From the NCBI GenBank assembly GCA_947445525.1, contig CANFDS010000014.1, positions 1-32,475 of the forward strand: DNA of 32,475 bases, written 5' to 3'. Positions within the stretch are counted from its first letter, which is position 1; each line of letters begins with the position of its first letter. A program made the position numbers and the translations under genes. This document shows positions 1 to 6,691 of the stretch, one piece after another. This DNA comes from Actinomycetota bacterium (GTDB lineage: Bacteria > Actinomycetota > Thermoleophilia > Gaiellales > Gaiellaceae). Below the pieces are notes generated by a model. It was given only the letters and a program-made list of their open reading frames with translations. It was not told where the DNA came from and ran no database searches.

Positions 1-159
1 CCCGTCGGCTCCGAGCCGCCGGCGTGCCCGGCCTGCAAGGGCAAGGCACAGCGGGTGTGGACGGTGCCGGCGACCGAGTGGAACCCGCCCGATGCGATGT
101 TGCACCGCATGCCCGGCGCGTTCGACGGGCCCGGGCGCGGCTCGTACACTGGGCAGTAG
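1..159 (+). CDS. C-terminal end of a zinc-ribbon (FmdB-like) protein, partial
   Basis: The frame is open from the first base to a TAG at 157-159 and gives 52 residues. It begins with a CPAC knuckle (residues 9-12) followed by basic residues, which looks like the second half of a small zinc ribbon. A Trp/Pro/Gly-rich tail ending in SYTGQ follows. FmdB-type zinc ribbons have this order: a C-x2-C pair, a short basic stretch, then a Gly/Pro tail. The first CxxC and the start lie left of the window. It ends 8 bases before the convergent vapC stop. The family assignment rests on one knuckle and the overall shape, so it is tentative. That the frame is coding is more secure. Confidence 0.5.
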   Translation, partial: PVGSEPPACPACKGKAQRVWTVPATEWNPPDAMLHRMPGAFDGPGRGSYTGQ

Positions 160-167
160 CGCGCGCC

Positions 168-554
168 TCAGCGGATCAACTCGACCGCGATGCCGTGGCC
201 GGAGCGCGTCCAGGCACGGTCCGCCGTGACTGCCGTGGCGCCGAGCCTCCTGGCGAGCGCAAGGCAGCAGCGGTCTGCAAGGGAGAGGCCGGCAGCGCGA
301 GTGGGCGCACGCAGCGCTGCCGCCAGGTCGGCGTCTTCGACCGTCAACGGGATCGCGACGACACCAAAGGCCGCCAGCAGGCCGGGCAACTCGTCGACCG
401 GCCCCCCTCGCTCGATGACCGACTGGAACATCTCGACGAGGTTGACCGTCGAGACGGCAGATCGCTCCAGGATCTCGCCGACGCGGAACTCTCCCGGCTC
501 GCGATGGACGAGCGCGAGCAGCGCTGACGCGTCGAGGACGAACTCGACGCTCAG
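168..554 (-). CDS. vapC: VapC-type PIN-domain toxin, apparent CTG start
   Basis: A PIN-domain ribonuclease of 128 residues, the normal VapC size. The four acidic metal-binding positions are present: Asp8 in FVLDASALL, Glu41 in NLVEM, Asp94 in SLADRC and Asp112 in TADRAW. VapC toxins cleave RNA with Mg2+ and are held inactive by the partner VapB. The gene follows vapB directly. The essential Asp8 strand lies upstream of the first ATG (Met42), so the protein must start earlier. No ATG, GTG or TTG exists in frame there. The only plausible start is CTG at 552-554, overlapping the antitoxin stop as CTGA in the manner of usual ATGA couplings. A rare start codon, or a changed ATG, is inferred. Confidence 0.85.
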   Translation of the reverse strand: MSVEFVLDASALLALVHREPGEFRVGEILERSAVSTVNLVEMFQSVIERGGPVDELPGLLAAFGVVAIPLTVEDADLAAALRAPTRAAGLSLADRCCLALARRLGATAVTADRAWTRSGHGIAVELIR

Positions 555-820
555 TGGAGCTCTCTGTCCTCGCGGGCCGCCTCGCGGCGCCGCTCCGCGA
601 TCAGCTCGTCGACGAGGCTGACCTCACGCGGGATGTGGTCGAACATGGACTGGAGTCGCTCAAGCGCGGCCGCCCGCGTCTCGAGCACGACGCTTTCGCC
701 CTCGATGCGCGCGATGAGTTGCGTGCCCACGTCAAGACCGAGGGCCTGCCGCACCGGTGCCGGCAGCACGATCCTTCCCTTATGTCCCATGACGACGTTC
801 ATCGGCGGTAGTGGCTCCAT
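551..820 (-). CDS. vapB: VapB-type AbrB/SpoVT antitoxin
   Basis: An antitoxin of up to 89 residues. The N-terminal part (about residues 9-50) is a swapped-hairpin AbrB/SpoVT DNA-binding domain, with GHKGRIVLPAPVRQALGL matching the usual GR-hVhP-x2-hR-x2-LGL pattern. The acidic and basic C-terminal helix (about 55-89) is where VapB proteins normally wrap the toxin. It overlaps vapC by four bases, the standard antitoxin-first order, so the pair is co-translated and probably autoregulated. The start is uncertain: Met1, Met7 and Met11 are all possible, because the conserved domain begins only at about Val9, and none has a decisive ribosome-binding site. Confidence 0.85.
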   Translation of the reverse strand: MEPLPPMNVVMGHKGRIVLPAPVRQALGLDVGTQLIARIEGESVVLETRAAALERLQSMFDHIPREVSLVDELIAERRREAAREDRELH

Positions 821-862
821 CTTGCCATGGTGCCACAGGCCTTCGCTAGTGTCACTTCAGGA

Positions 863-899
863 CGTGGCCGTAGATAGACCCGCAACGTGATGGGCCACG
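863..899. promoter_or_regulatory. Inverted repeat upstream of vapBC
   Basis: Perfect 7-base arms CGTGGCC (863-869) and GGCCACG (893-899) flank 23 bases, 43-79 bases upstream of the longest vapB start. Toxin-antitoxin operons are usually repressed by their own complex through inverted repeats near the promoter, so this is a candidate operator. No convincing -35/-10 pair was found beside it. The rest of 821-1044 has no gene I can support. It holds this repeat, a terminator-like repeat and a G-run motif. Confidence 0.25.
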
Positions 900-942
900 C
901 GGATACCGGGGCTCGCACCCGCGAGGCGTGTGCGTGAGCGAT

Positions 943-988
943 CGGAGACGCAGTCTCGACCGAGACGCCTACCGGCGCCGCGTCTCCG
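943..988 (-). terminator. Nested inverted repeat downstream of the racemase-family gene
   Basis: CGGAGACGC (943-951) and GCGTCTCCG (980-988) are perfect 9-base arms. Between them lies a second perfect palindrome, GTCTCG-AC-CGAGAC. The structure begins about 57 bases past the stop of the leftward racemase-family gene. No T run follows, so it is a GC-rich stem that could end transcription, stabilise the 3' end or be factor-dependent. Confidence 0.4.
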
Positions 989-1030
989 AACTGATCTCGC
1001 AACCCGACGAGTGGCAACGGAAGGCTTGCG

Positions 1031-1051
1031 CCCCGCCCCTACCCCTACCCC
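1031..1051 (-). other. Four-tract G-quadruplex motif across a stop codon
   Basis: On the minus strand, four runs of exactly four G are separated by TA, TA and C. The motif includes the last codon bases and the stop codon of the racemase-family gene (TAG at 1045-1047), and a second in-frame TAG follows two codons later. It fits the standard intramolecular G-quadruplex pattern with very short loops. As the coding strand is G-rich, it would also be present in the mRNA. Folding is inferred. Confidence 0.6.
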
Positions 1052-1818
1052 TGCCGCGTCTTCCCGTCGGCCCCGATCAGGCTGAAGAACTTGTAGTCCT
1101 GCGCGGGGTCGCCGCACTGCGGGAAGTCCTTCTTCGAGTGCGAGATGCCGAGCTGGACGAGCATCTCGGCGACCTTCAGCGCGACGGGGCCCGGGTTGAT
1201 CACCGGCACCGAGAGGCGCGGCTGCATGTACGCGACCGCCTCGTGCATCGTCGTCGAGCCGAGCAGGATCGCGCCAGCGCCGTCCTCGTCCACGGCCTTC
1301 TGCGCCTCCTCGACGAGCCGCTCGAACACCGTGTCCGGCTTCCCGGACAGCAGGTCCTTCTGGTTCGGCTGCTCGTTGATCGCGCGCACCGAGGCGCACT
1401 TGTCCCACAGGTGGTAGCTGTCGAGGTTCTTCTCGTACAGGTGCCGCCACTTGTCCCACATCGTGATGATCGAGAACTTCTTCGCCACCATCGAGGCGAC
1501 GCAGTACGAGACGAGGCCCGGCCCGATCACCGGGATCGAGAGCTGCGAGCGCAGCGCGTAGAGGCCCGAGTCCGACACGGTGTCCATGCAGACCGCGTCG
1601 AAGCCCTCCTTTTCCGACAGCAGGCCCGCCTCGGTGATGTACGCGTCGAGCAGCGTCGCCTCGTAGTAGCTGTCGAGGTTCGTGATCGAGTTGCGCACGG
1701 GGATGCACTCGACGACGGTGTCCGGACCGAGGATGTCGTGCGGGATCTGGGCCGCCCGGTTGGCGATGCCCTCCTCGTCGAACGGGAACGGGATGATGTA
1801 CTTGATCCGGATCGGCAC
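1045..1818 (-). CDS. Asp/Glu/hydantoin racemase superfamily protein lacking the second Cys
   Basis: 257 residues, starting at GTG 1816-1818 after a GAGGAG ribosome-binding site. The overall fold signature is that of the Asp/Glu racemase superfamily (hydantoin racemase, arylmalonate decarboxylase, maleate isomerase): two similar halves, each with a strand ending in a nucleophile loop. The first-half loop, EGFDAVCMDTVSDSG, keeps Cys77. The matching second-half loop reads AILLGSTTMHE, with Ser188 where hydantoin racemases have their second catalytic Cys. Two-base racemisation therefore looks unlikely, and an isomerase, lyase or decarboxylase-type role is possible. A paralogue with the same change lies at 9693-10463. 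It is divergent from the hydrolase operon. Substrate unknown. Confidence 0.85.
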   Translation of the reverse strand: MPIRIKYIIPFPFDEEGIANRAAQIPHDILGPDTVVECIPVRNSITNLDSYYEATLLDAYITEAGLLSEKEGFDAVCMDTVSDSGLYALRSQLSIPVIGPGLVSYCVASMVAKKFSIITMWDKWRHLYEKNLDSYHLWDKCASVRAINEQPNQKDLLSGKPDTVFERLVEEAQKAVDEDGAGAILLGSTTMHEAVAYMQPRLSVPVINPGPVALKVAEMLVQLGISHSKKDFPQCGDPAQDYKFFSLIGADGKTRQG

Positions 1819-1849
1819 GGCTCTGCTCCTCGTCGTTGCTGGCGGGCCT

Positions 1850-1879
1850 GTCCTACGTCAGACTGCAGGGCACTGTCAA
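1850..1879 (-). promoter_or_regulatory. Candidate promoter of the racemase-family gene with GTCTGAC in its spacer
   Basis: On the minus strand a perfect TTGACA (1874-1879) is followed 18 bases later by TAGGAC (1850-1855), a weak -10. The start of transcription would fall about 25 bases before the GTG. The spacer carries GTCTGAC (1857-1863), the same core as the palindrome in the promoter at 18701-18729. Confidence 0.45.
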
Positions 1880-1897
1880 GCGACACGGGGAGCCGGC

Positions 1898-2725
1898 ATG
1901 CCTTTCGTCGAGGCCAACGGGGTCAATCTCTACTACGAGTTCAGCGGCCCCGAGGACGGCCCGGTGATCATCCAGTTCGGCGGCGGCCTGTTCGGCCGGC
2001 ACAACTTCGGGATGGTCAACGACGGCATGCGCGCCAAGGGCTTCCGCCTGCTCGCGTTCGACGCGCGCGGCTACGGCCAATCCAGCTGCCCGCGCGAGCC
2101 GTACACGATCGAGGGCTGGGCCGACGACGGCGCCGCGCTCGTGCGCGCCCTTGGGCTGAAGCAGGTGCTCGTCCACGGGACGTCGATGGGCGGCATGATC
2201 GGCACGGCCTTCGTCGCGAAGTACCCCAAGCTGACGATCGCCGGCTGCTCGGACGTCGCCTTCGCCAAGCCCGACGTCTACCGCAAGACCGTGCTGCGTA
2301 TCTGGCGGCGCATGGCCGAGAGCATGCCCTGGGACGACTTCTCCGACCACGTCACGACGCAGGCCGTCGGCGCCAAGTTCCTCGAGTCGGAGGCAGGCAA
2401 GGACACCTTCGAGCAGGTGCGGTCGATCGTCATGCTCAACGACCCGTACACGGTGCGGCAGGCCTGCCTTGCGATGGAGAGCATGGATCTGACGCCGCTC
2501 GTGAAGAAGATCAAGCGGCCGCTGCTGATGACGAACGGCACGCACGACGTGCTCTCGCCGCCCGACATGGGGCCGTCCGGCCTGGCGGCGCGCCGGATGG
2601 TGAAGATGAACCCGAAACACCTCTCGCTCGTCGAGTTCCCGGACATCGGCCACGCCGATCTGCTGGAGTGCCCGCAGGACGCGATCCGCATCGTCAGCAG
2701 CTTCTTCTGGAAGCACGCCCGATGA
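1898..2725 (+). CDS. Alpha/beta hydrolase
   Basis: A 275-residue single-domain alpha/beta hydrolase. Visible are the nucleophile elbow HGTSMGG (Ser, GxSxG type), the acid in NGTHDVLSPPD and the catalytic His in DIGHADL, giving a Ser-Asp-His triad in family order. The oxyanion strand reads QFGGGLFG rather than the usual HG. No signal peptide, so it should be cytosolic. ATG 1898 is chosen because the homologous N-terminus (PFVEANGVNLYYE) begins here and GGGGAG precedes it; the frame upstream is open but unlike the family. Its stop overlaps the next start as ATGA, so it is coupled to the DUF1330 genes. Ester, lactone, thioester or C-C substrates are possible. Confidence 0.88.
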   Translation: MPFVEANGVNLYYEFSGPEDGPVIIQFGGGLFGRHNFGMVNDGMRAKGFRLLAFDARGYGQSSCPREPYTIEGWADDGAALVRALGLKQVLVHGTSMGGMIGTAFVAKYPKLTIAGCSDVAFAKPDVYRKTVLRIWRRMAESMPWDDFSDHVTTQAVGAKFLESEAGKDTFEQVRSIVMLNDPYTVRQACLAMESMDLTPLVKKIKRPLLMTNGTHDVLSPPDMGPSGLAARRMVKMNPKHLSLVEFPDIGHADLLECPQDAIRIVSSFFWKHAR

Positions 2726-3369
2726 GTGCGGCTCGCGGCTTCATGCTCGCCGACTCGGCAGTGTTCGACCAGGCCGAGTACGACGCGTACCGCGCGGTCG
2801 TGGCCCCCTCGGTGGAGTGCTACGGCGGCACCTTCATCATCCGCGGCGGGCGCTTCCAGCGGCTCGAGGGCGACCGCGAGTGGCACCGCCTCGTCGGGCT
2901 CGAGTTCGCCAGCATCGACGCGGCGCGCGGCTGGTACGCGTCGGAGGAGTACCAGGCGCTGAAGGCGCAGCGGCTGAAGGGCGCCCGCACCGACATGCTG
3001 CTCGTCGAGGAGACCCCGGGGGCGGGCCTGCCGCCGGCCGCGCTGCCGGCCGGCGCCCCCGCGCCCGGCACCGTCCCGCCCGCCTACCTCGTCGTCGACG
3101 TCGAGATCCACGACCTCGACACCTTCCGCCAGTACGCCGCGGGCTCGCCGGGGTCGATCGCGGGAGCGGGCGGCCACTACCTCTCGCGCGGCGGTCCGTA
3201 CGAGGTGGCGGAGGGCATGTGGCAGCCGGGCAGGCTCGTCCTCGTCGAGTTCCCGAGCTGGGACGTGCTGCAGAACTGGTACTTCGGCGACGAGTACCAG
3301 GCGCTGGCCCGGCTGCGTCAGAGCTGCTCGACGACCCACATGGTGGCGGTGGAGGGCCATGCCGGCTGA
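2722..3369 (+). CDS. Protein with two tandem DUF1330-like domains (first of a pair)
   Basis: 215 residues built from two ferredoxin-like (dimeric alpha-beta barrel) DUF1330-type units. The first is at about residues 5-98 (VFDQAEYDAY, GGTFIIRGG, LVGLEFAS, YQALKAQRLKGA). The second is at about 121-213 (YLVVDVEIHDLDTFRQY, GGHYLSRGG, LVLVEFPSWD, YQALARLRQ). A Pro/Ala-rich linker joins them. DUF1330 proteins are normally a single domain of about 95 residues that dimerises; most are uncharacterised. Here two units in one chain could mimic a dimer. The start overlaps the hydrolase stop (ATGA) and the end overlaps the next gene by 11 bases, so the three are one transcript. No catalytic residue can be named. 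Confidence 0.82.
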   Translation: MSAARGFMLADSAVFDQAEYDAYRAVVAPSVECYGGTFIIRGGRFQRLEGDREWHRLVGLEFASIDAARGWYASEEYQALKAQRLKGARTDMLLVEETPGAGLPPAALPAGAPAPGTVPPAYLVVDVEIHDLDTFRQYAAGSPGSIAGAGGHYLSRGGPYEVAEGMWQPGRLVLVEFPSWDVLQNWYFGDEYQALARLRQSCSTTHMVAVEGHAG

Positions 3370-4033
3370 CGCGGCGGCGGGGGGCACGGCGCCGGGCGCC
3401 GCGCTGCCCCACGGGCTCGTCATCGGCGAGTCCGACGTGTTCGACCGCGCGGAGTACGACACCTACCGGCTGCTCGGCGGCCCCTCGGTGGTACTCCACG
3501 GCGGCGCGGCCCTGTTCAGCGGCCCGCAGATCGAGGTGCTGGAGGGCACGCGCGACTGGCAGCGGCTCGTCGGCATCGTCTTCGCGAGCATGGCGGCAGC
3601 GCACACCTGGCACGACTCGCCCGAGTACCAGAACGCCCGCGAGCAGCGGTTGCGGGGCGCCCGCTCCAGCGTGTGGATCATCGAGCAGACCGGCGCTGCC
3701 GCGCCGATCGCCCCGGGCCGCAGCTCGACGCCGCTCGCCTACATGCTCGGTGAGGTGACGGCGATCCGCGACGTAGAGCCGTTCAAGGAGTACCTGCGCA
3801 GCGTAGAGCCGACGCTGGCCGCGGTCGGCGCGCGCTACCTGTCGAAGGGTGGCCGCATCGACCTGGTCGAGGGGCCGTGGCAGCCGCGGCGCGCCGTGCT
3901 GATCGAGTTCCCGGGCCGGGACGTGGCGCTGGCGTGGTACCGGTCGGACGCCTACCAGCCGCTCGCGCGGCTGCGCCAGGGCTGCTGCGACACCGACCTG
4001 GTGCTGGTCGAGGGCGTGCCGGCGCCGGCGTGA
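3359..4033 (+). CDS. Protein with two tandem DUF1330-like domains (second of a pair)
   Basis: 224 residues with the same two-domain plan as its upstream neighbour: unit one at about 19-112 (VFDRAEYDTYR, LVGIVFAS, EQRLRGA) and unit two at about 126-221 (FKEYLRS, GARYLSKGG, AVLIEFPGRD, PLARLRQG). Unit one resembles unit one of the previous gene more than its own unit two, and likewise for unit two. A short Ala/Gly-rich N-terminus precedes the first domain. It starts inside the previous gene's last codons and ends the hydrolase operon, 21 bases from the convergent sulfur-operon stop. It may form a heteromer with the neighbour; this is inference. Confidence 0.82.
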   Translation: MPADAAAGGTAPGAALPHGLVIGESDVFDRAEYDTYRLLGGPSVVLHGGAALFSGPQIEVLEGTRDWQRLVGIVFASMAAAHTWHDSPEYQNAREQRLRGARSSVWIIEQTGAAAPIAPGRSSTPLAYMLGEVTAIRDVEPFKEYLRSVEPTLAAVGARYLSKGGRIDLVEGPWQPRRAVLIEFPGRDVALAWYRSDAYQPLARLRQGCCDTDLVLVEGVPAPA

Positions 4034-4054
4034 CGCGGGACGGGCGCGGGCGCG

Positions 4055-4783
4055 CTAGACGAGCAGCCGTGCGGCCGCGCCGTAGTGGCGCTGCGCCGGC
4101 CCGATCGCGCCGGCCAGCGAGACGACCTCACCGATCACGATGAGGGCCGGCGTCGGCACGGCGGCGGCTGCCTCCGCGATCTCTGCGAGCACGGATGTGA
4201 CGACCTCCTGGTCGCTACGCGTGCCGTTGGCGATGACGGCGGCGGGCGTGTCGGGGTGCTTGCCCGCTGCGAGCAGGCCCGCGGCGATGCACGGCAGGCT
4301 GCGGGCGCCCATGAAGAAGACGAGCGTGCCGGGGCTGGCCGCCAGCCGCGCGAAGTCGAGGTCGGCGTCGTGACCCATCACGATCGTCGCCTCCTGCGCG
4401 AGGCCGCGGTGCGTGACCGGGATGCCGGCGGCAGCGGGCACCGCGGCGAACGACGACACGCCCGACACCACCTCCACCTCGATGCCGGCGTCACGCAGTA
4501 CGAGCGCCTCTTCGCCGCCGCGGCCGAACACGAACGGGTCGCCGCCCTTCAGCCGGACGACGCGCAGGCCGAGCCGTCCGTAGTCGACGAGCAGGTCGTT
4601 CACCTCGTCCTGGTCGATGCCGTCGCGGTCGACGAGGATCGCGTCCAGCGGCGCCTCCGCGACCAGCTCGGGGCCGACGAGCCGGTCGTAGACGAGCACC
4701 TGGCACTGCTGGATCAGCCGGAGGCCGCGACAGGTGATCAGGTCGGGGTCGCCGGGGCCGGCGCCGACGAGGGCGACGCTCAT
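4055..4783 (-). CDS. cobA: Uroporphyrinogen-III C-methyltransferase
   Basis: 242 residues. It makes precorrin-2 from uroporphyrinogen III using two S-adenosylmethionines, the entry to siroheme and cobalamin. Family motifs are clear: VGAGPGDPDLIT at residues 5-16, LKGGDPFVFGRGGEE in the middle, SGVSSFAAVPAAAGIPVTHRG, and a C-terminal IVIGEVV. No fused precorrin-2 dehydrogenase or uroporphyrinogen synthase domain is present. ATG 4781-4783 overlaps the upstream stop (ATGA) and gives the typical N-terminus; longer starts add unrelated residues. Last gene of the sulfur operon, supplying siroheme for the sulfite reductase encoded first. Confidence 0.95.
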   Translation of the reverse strand: MSVALVGAGPGDPDLITCRGLRLIQQCQVLVYDRLVGPELVAEAPLDAILVDRDGIDQDEVNDLLVDYGRLGLRVVRLKGGDPFVFGRGGEEALVLRDAGIEVEVVSGVSSFAAVPAAAGIPVTHRGLAQEATIVMGHDADLDFARLAASPGTLVFFMGARSLPCIAAGLLAAGKHPDTPAAVIANGTRSDQEVVTSVLAEIAEAAAAVPTPALIVIGEVVSLAGAIGPAQRHYGAAARLLV

Positions 4784-5400
4784 CCGAGCGCCTTCTCGAC
4801 CGTCTGCTGGAAGAACACCTTGCGCTCCTCGTAGGTGGCGAGCTGCTCCTTCGCCCACGGGCGCAGCCGCCGCAGCTCGAGCGCGAGCGCCTGATGTTCG
4901 GGCCCGACGACCCGCCCGATGTCGCGGCGCAGCCGCTGGGCCAGGGCGGGTGACGCACCGCCCGTCGAGATGCCAATCGCGATCGGGTCGCGCCGCAGCA
5001 CCGCGGGCAGGATGAAGTTGCAGAGGTCGGGCACGTCGGCGACGTTGCAGAGCAGGGAGCGCCGCTCGGCATCCTCGTAGACCTGGCGGTTGACCGCCGG
5101 GACGTTCGTCGCGGCGATGACTAGGAAGCGACCGTCGAGGTCGGCCGACTCGTACTCGTGCTGGATCCAGGTGAGCGGGAGCCTCTGCACCGCCGGAATC
5201 GCCGCGGGTGAGATGACGGTGACGCTGGCGTTCGCGTCGAGCAGACCCTCGATCTTCTCGAGAGCGACCGGCCCGGCACCGACGACGAGGCAGTCCCGCC
5301 CCTCGAGGTCGAGGCAGGCCATGTAGAAGCGCTTCTCACGGACGGCACCGGCCGTCGCCGAGCCCGGGCCCTCGCCCGCGAAGATGGCGTGGTCGTCCAC
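4780..5400 (-). CDS. Precorrin-2 dehydrogenase / sirohydrochlorin ferrochelatase (Met8/SirC type)
   Basis: 206 residues. It oxidises precorrin-2 to sirohydrochlorin with NAD and may insert iron to give siroheme. The NAD-binding fold opens with LEGRDCLVVGAGPVALEKIEGLL (about 32-54). The active-site region reads LCNVADVPDLCNFILPA, containing the conserved Asp. An ISTGGASPALAQRLR helix and the C-terminal helical domain follow. GTG at 5398-5400 has AGGAG seven bases upstream, within the preceding stop TAGGAG, so it is preferred although the family usually begins near Met27. The gene ends in an ATGA overlap with the methyltransferase. Confidence 0.93.
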   Translation of the reverse strand: MDDHAIFAGEGPGSATAGAVREKRFYMACLDLEGRDCLVVGAGPVALEKIEGLLDANASVTVISPAAIPAVQRLPLTWIQHEYESADLDGRFLVIAATNVPAVNRQVYEDAERRSLLCNVADVPDLCNFILPAVLRRDPIAIGISTGGASPALAQRLRRDIGRVVGPEHQALALELRRLRPWAKEQLATYEERKVFFQQTVEKALG

Positions 5401-5408
5401 CCTGGCTC

Positions 5409-5903
5409 CTAGATCGCGACGGTATTGAGCCGTGCGCCCTGCCGGTCGACGCGCACCGACAGCTCGATGCCGTCGGCGGCGAGCGTGACGACGTAGGCGC
5501 CCGGCCCGACCGACGAGATCGCCACCTTCTCGAGCTCGCGGCCGACCAGCGTCTGCAGCGCGCCGGTGATCTCGCGGGCGCCGTCGGCCAGCTCCTTGCC
5601 GAGCGGCAGCTTGCGGAACGTCCTGAGCGCGGCCTGCTCGCCCTCGGGGCCGTAGACGGCGCGCAGCCGCCCCGACACGAGGCCGAGCTCGAGCACCTCC
5701 TCGAGCGCCTGGGCGGAGTCGCCGGCGACGGCGCCCTCGTCGACGTCGGCGATCAGCTCGGCGAGCCGCTCGCGGCGGCGCGGATCCTGCACCGCGGCGA
5801 GGACGTGCTGCGCCTCGGCGAGGGCGACCTCGCGGGCCTCGCCCGCGAGCTTGACGGGGGTCGGCTCGGGTGCCGCAGCCGGGGCGGGCGCCTCAGCGCT
5901 CAC
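5409..5903 (-). CDS. Unrecognised Ala/Glu-rich protein inside the sulfur operon
   Basis: 164 residues, GTG start at 5901-5903 preceded by GGGAG and overlapping the APS reductase stop as GTGA. The first 20 residues are Ala/Pro-rich and probably disordered. Residues about 25-125 are helical and charged (DPRRRERLAELIADVDEGAVAG and an ALEEVLELGLVSGRLR helix). The last 40 residues look like beta strands (GAYVVTLAADGIELSVRVDRQG). I recognise no family, cofactor motif, Cys pair or signal peptide. Tight coupling on both sides between APS reductase and siroheme genes argues for a role in sulfite reduction, siroheme supply or their assembly. That is inference from position only. Confidence 0.8.
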   Translation of the reverse strand: MSAEAPAPAAAPEPTPVKLAGEAREVALAEAQHVLAAVQDPRRRERLAELIADVDEGAVAGDSAQALEEVLELGLVSGRLRAVYGPEGEQAALRTFRKLPLGKELADGAREITGALQTLVGRELEKVAISSVGPGAYVVTLAADGIELSVRVDRQGARLNTVAI

Positions 5904-6682
5904 TGCGCTCCCTCGCCGACGATCGCCGCGACCTGGTGCTCGAAGCCGCCGGTCTCGATCGCGCAGTGCATGCCGCACTCCTTGGGCGCGCCCGACTCCC
6001 ACCACCAGCGGCCGGCGCGCTTCTCCTCGCCGGGGTTGATCGCCCGGGTACAAGGCGCGCAGCCGATCGAGGTGTAGCCCTGCGCGTACAGCGGATGCAC
6101 GGGCAGGTCGTGCTCGCGGATGTAGTCCCAGACCTCGTCCTCAACCCACTCGGCGAGCGGGTTGAGCTTGACGACCCCGCCGTGGTCGTGGTCGACCTCG
6201 AGCTTGCGGATGTTGGTGCGCGTCGCCCACTGGTCGCGGCGCAGGCCGGTGACCCAGGCGTCGAGCGTCGCAAGCTTGCGCTGGAGCGGCACCACCTTGC
6301 GCGTCGAGCAGCACTGCAGGCGGTTCTCGATCGACGTGTACATCAGGTTCGGCCCATGCAGGTTGATGAGGCGCTGCACCGGCACCGGATCGGGCATGAG
6401 GATGTCGAGGTTGAGGCCGGGGTAGCGCGTACGGAGCTGCTCGATCAGCTCGAAGCTCTCCTGCGGCAGCCGCCCCGTGTCGACGGTGAACACCTGCACC
6501 GCCGGGTCGATCGCGTAGGCCATGTCGATCAGGACGACGTCGTCGGCCTGCAGCGCCACCGAGACGGCGATGCGCTTGCCGAAGCGGTCGATCGCCCACT
6601 CGAGCACGTCCCACGGCTCCAGCCCCTCGAACTCGACGGCGAGCTCACCCGCCTCCAGCTCGTCGATGATCTCGATGCTCAT
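5900..6682 (-). CDS. cysH: Assimilatory APS reductase (4Fe-4S, CysH family)
   Basis: 260 residues of the PAPS/APS reductase family. It reduces adenylyl sulfate to sulfite using thioredoxin. Four cluster cysteines are present as a CC pair (Cys124-Cys125 in RLQCCSTRKV) and a CxxC (Cys208, Cys211 in IGCAPCTR). The catalytic Cys lies in the C-terminal KECGMH (Cys236). The two cluster pairs mark the APS-using type rather than the cluster-free PAPS type of enteric bacteria. The nucleotide loop is at SVALQADDVVL, where the usual SFG or SFS is altered, and DTGRLPQESF matches the family. GGGAG lies five bases before the ATG. Second gene of the operon, 9 bases after the sulfite reductase. Confidence 0.95.
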   Translation of the reverse strand: MSIEIIDELEAGELAVEFEGLEPWDVLEWAIDRFGKRIAVSVALQADDVVLIDMAYAIDPAVQVFTVDTGRLPQESFELIEQLRTRYPGLNLDILMPDPVPVQRLINLHGPNLMYTSIENRLQCCSTRKVVPLQRKLATLDAWVTGLRRDQWATRTNIRKLEVDHDHGGVVKLNPLAEWVEDEVWDYIREHDLPVHPLYAQGYTSIGCAPCTRAINPGEEKRAGRWWWESGAPKECGMHCAIETGGFEHQVAAIVGEGAQ

Positions 6683-6691
6683 CTCGTCTCC

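Noticed and set aside
928-1060. A readable peptide starting VSDRRRSLDRDAYRRR before the racemase-family stop
   Set aside because: It has no clear ribosome-binding site, runs on into antisense of the racemase-family gene, and coincides with nested inverted repeats. I could not support it as a gene. A 13-base match to the start of the hyuA remnant looks like chance.
1682-1897. Longer N-terminus for the alpha/beta hydrolase
   Set aside because: The extra residues come from antisense of the divergent gene, and the family N-terminus plus GGGGAG support ATG 1898.
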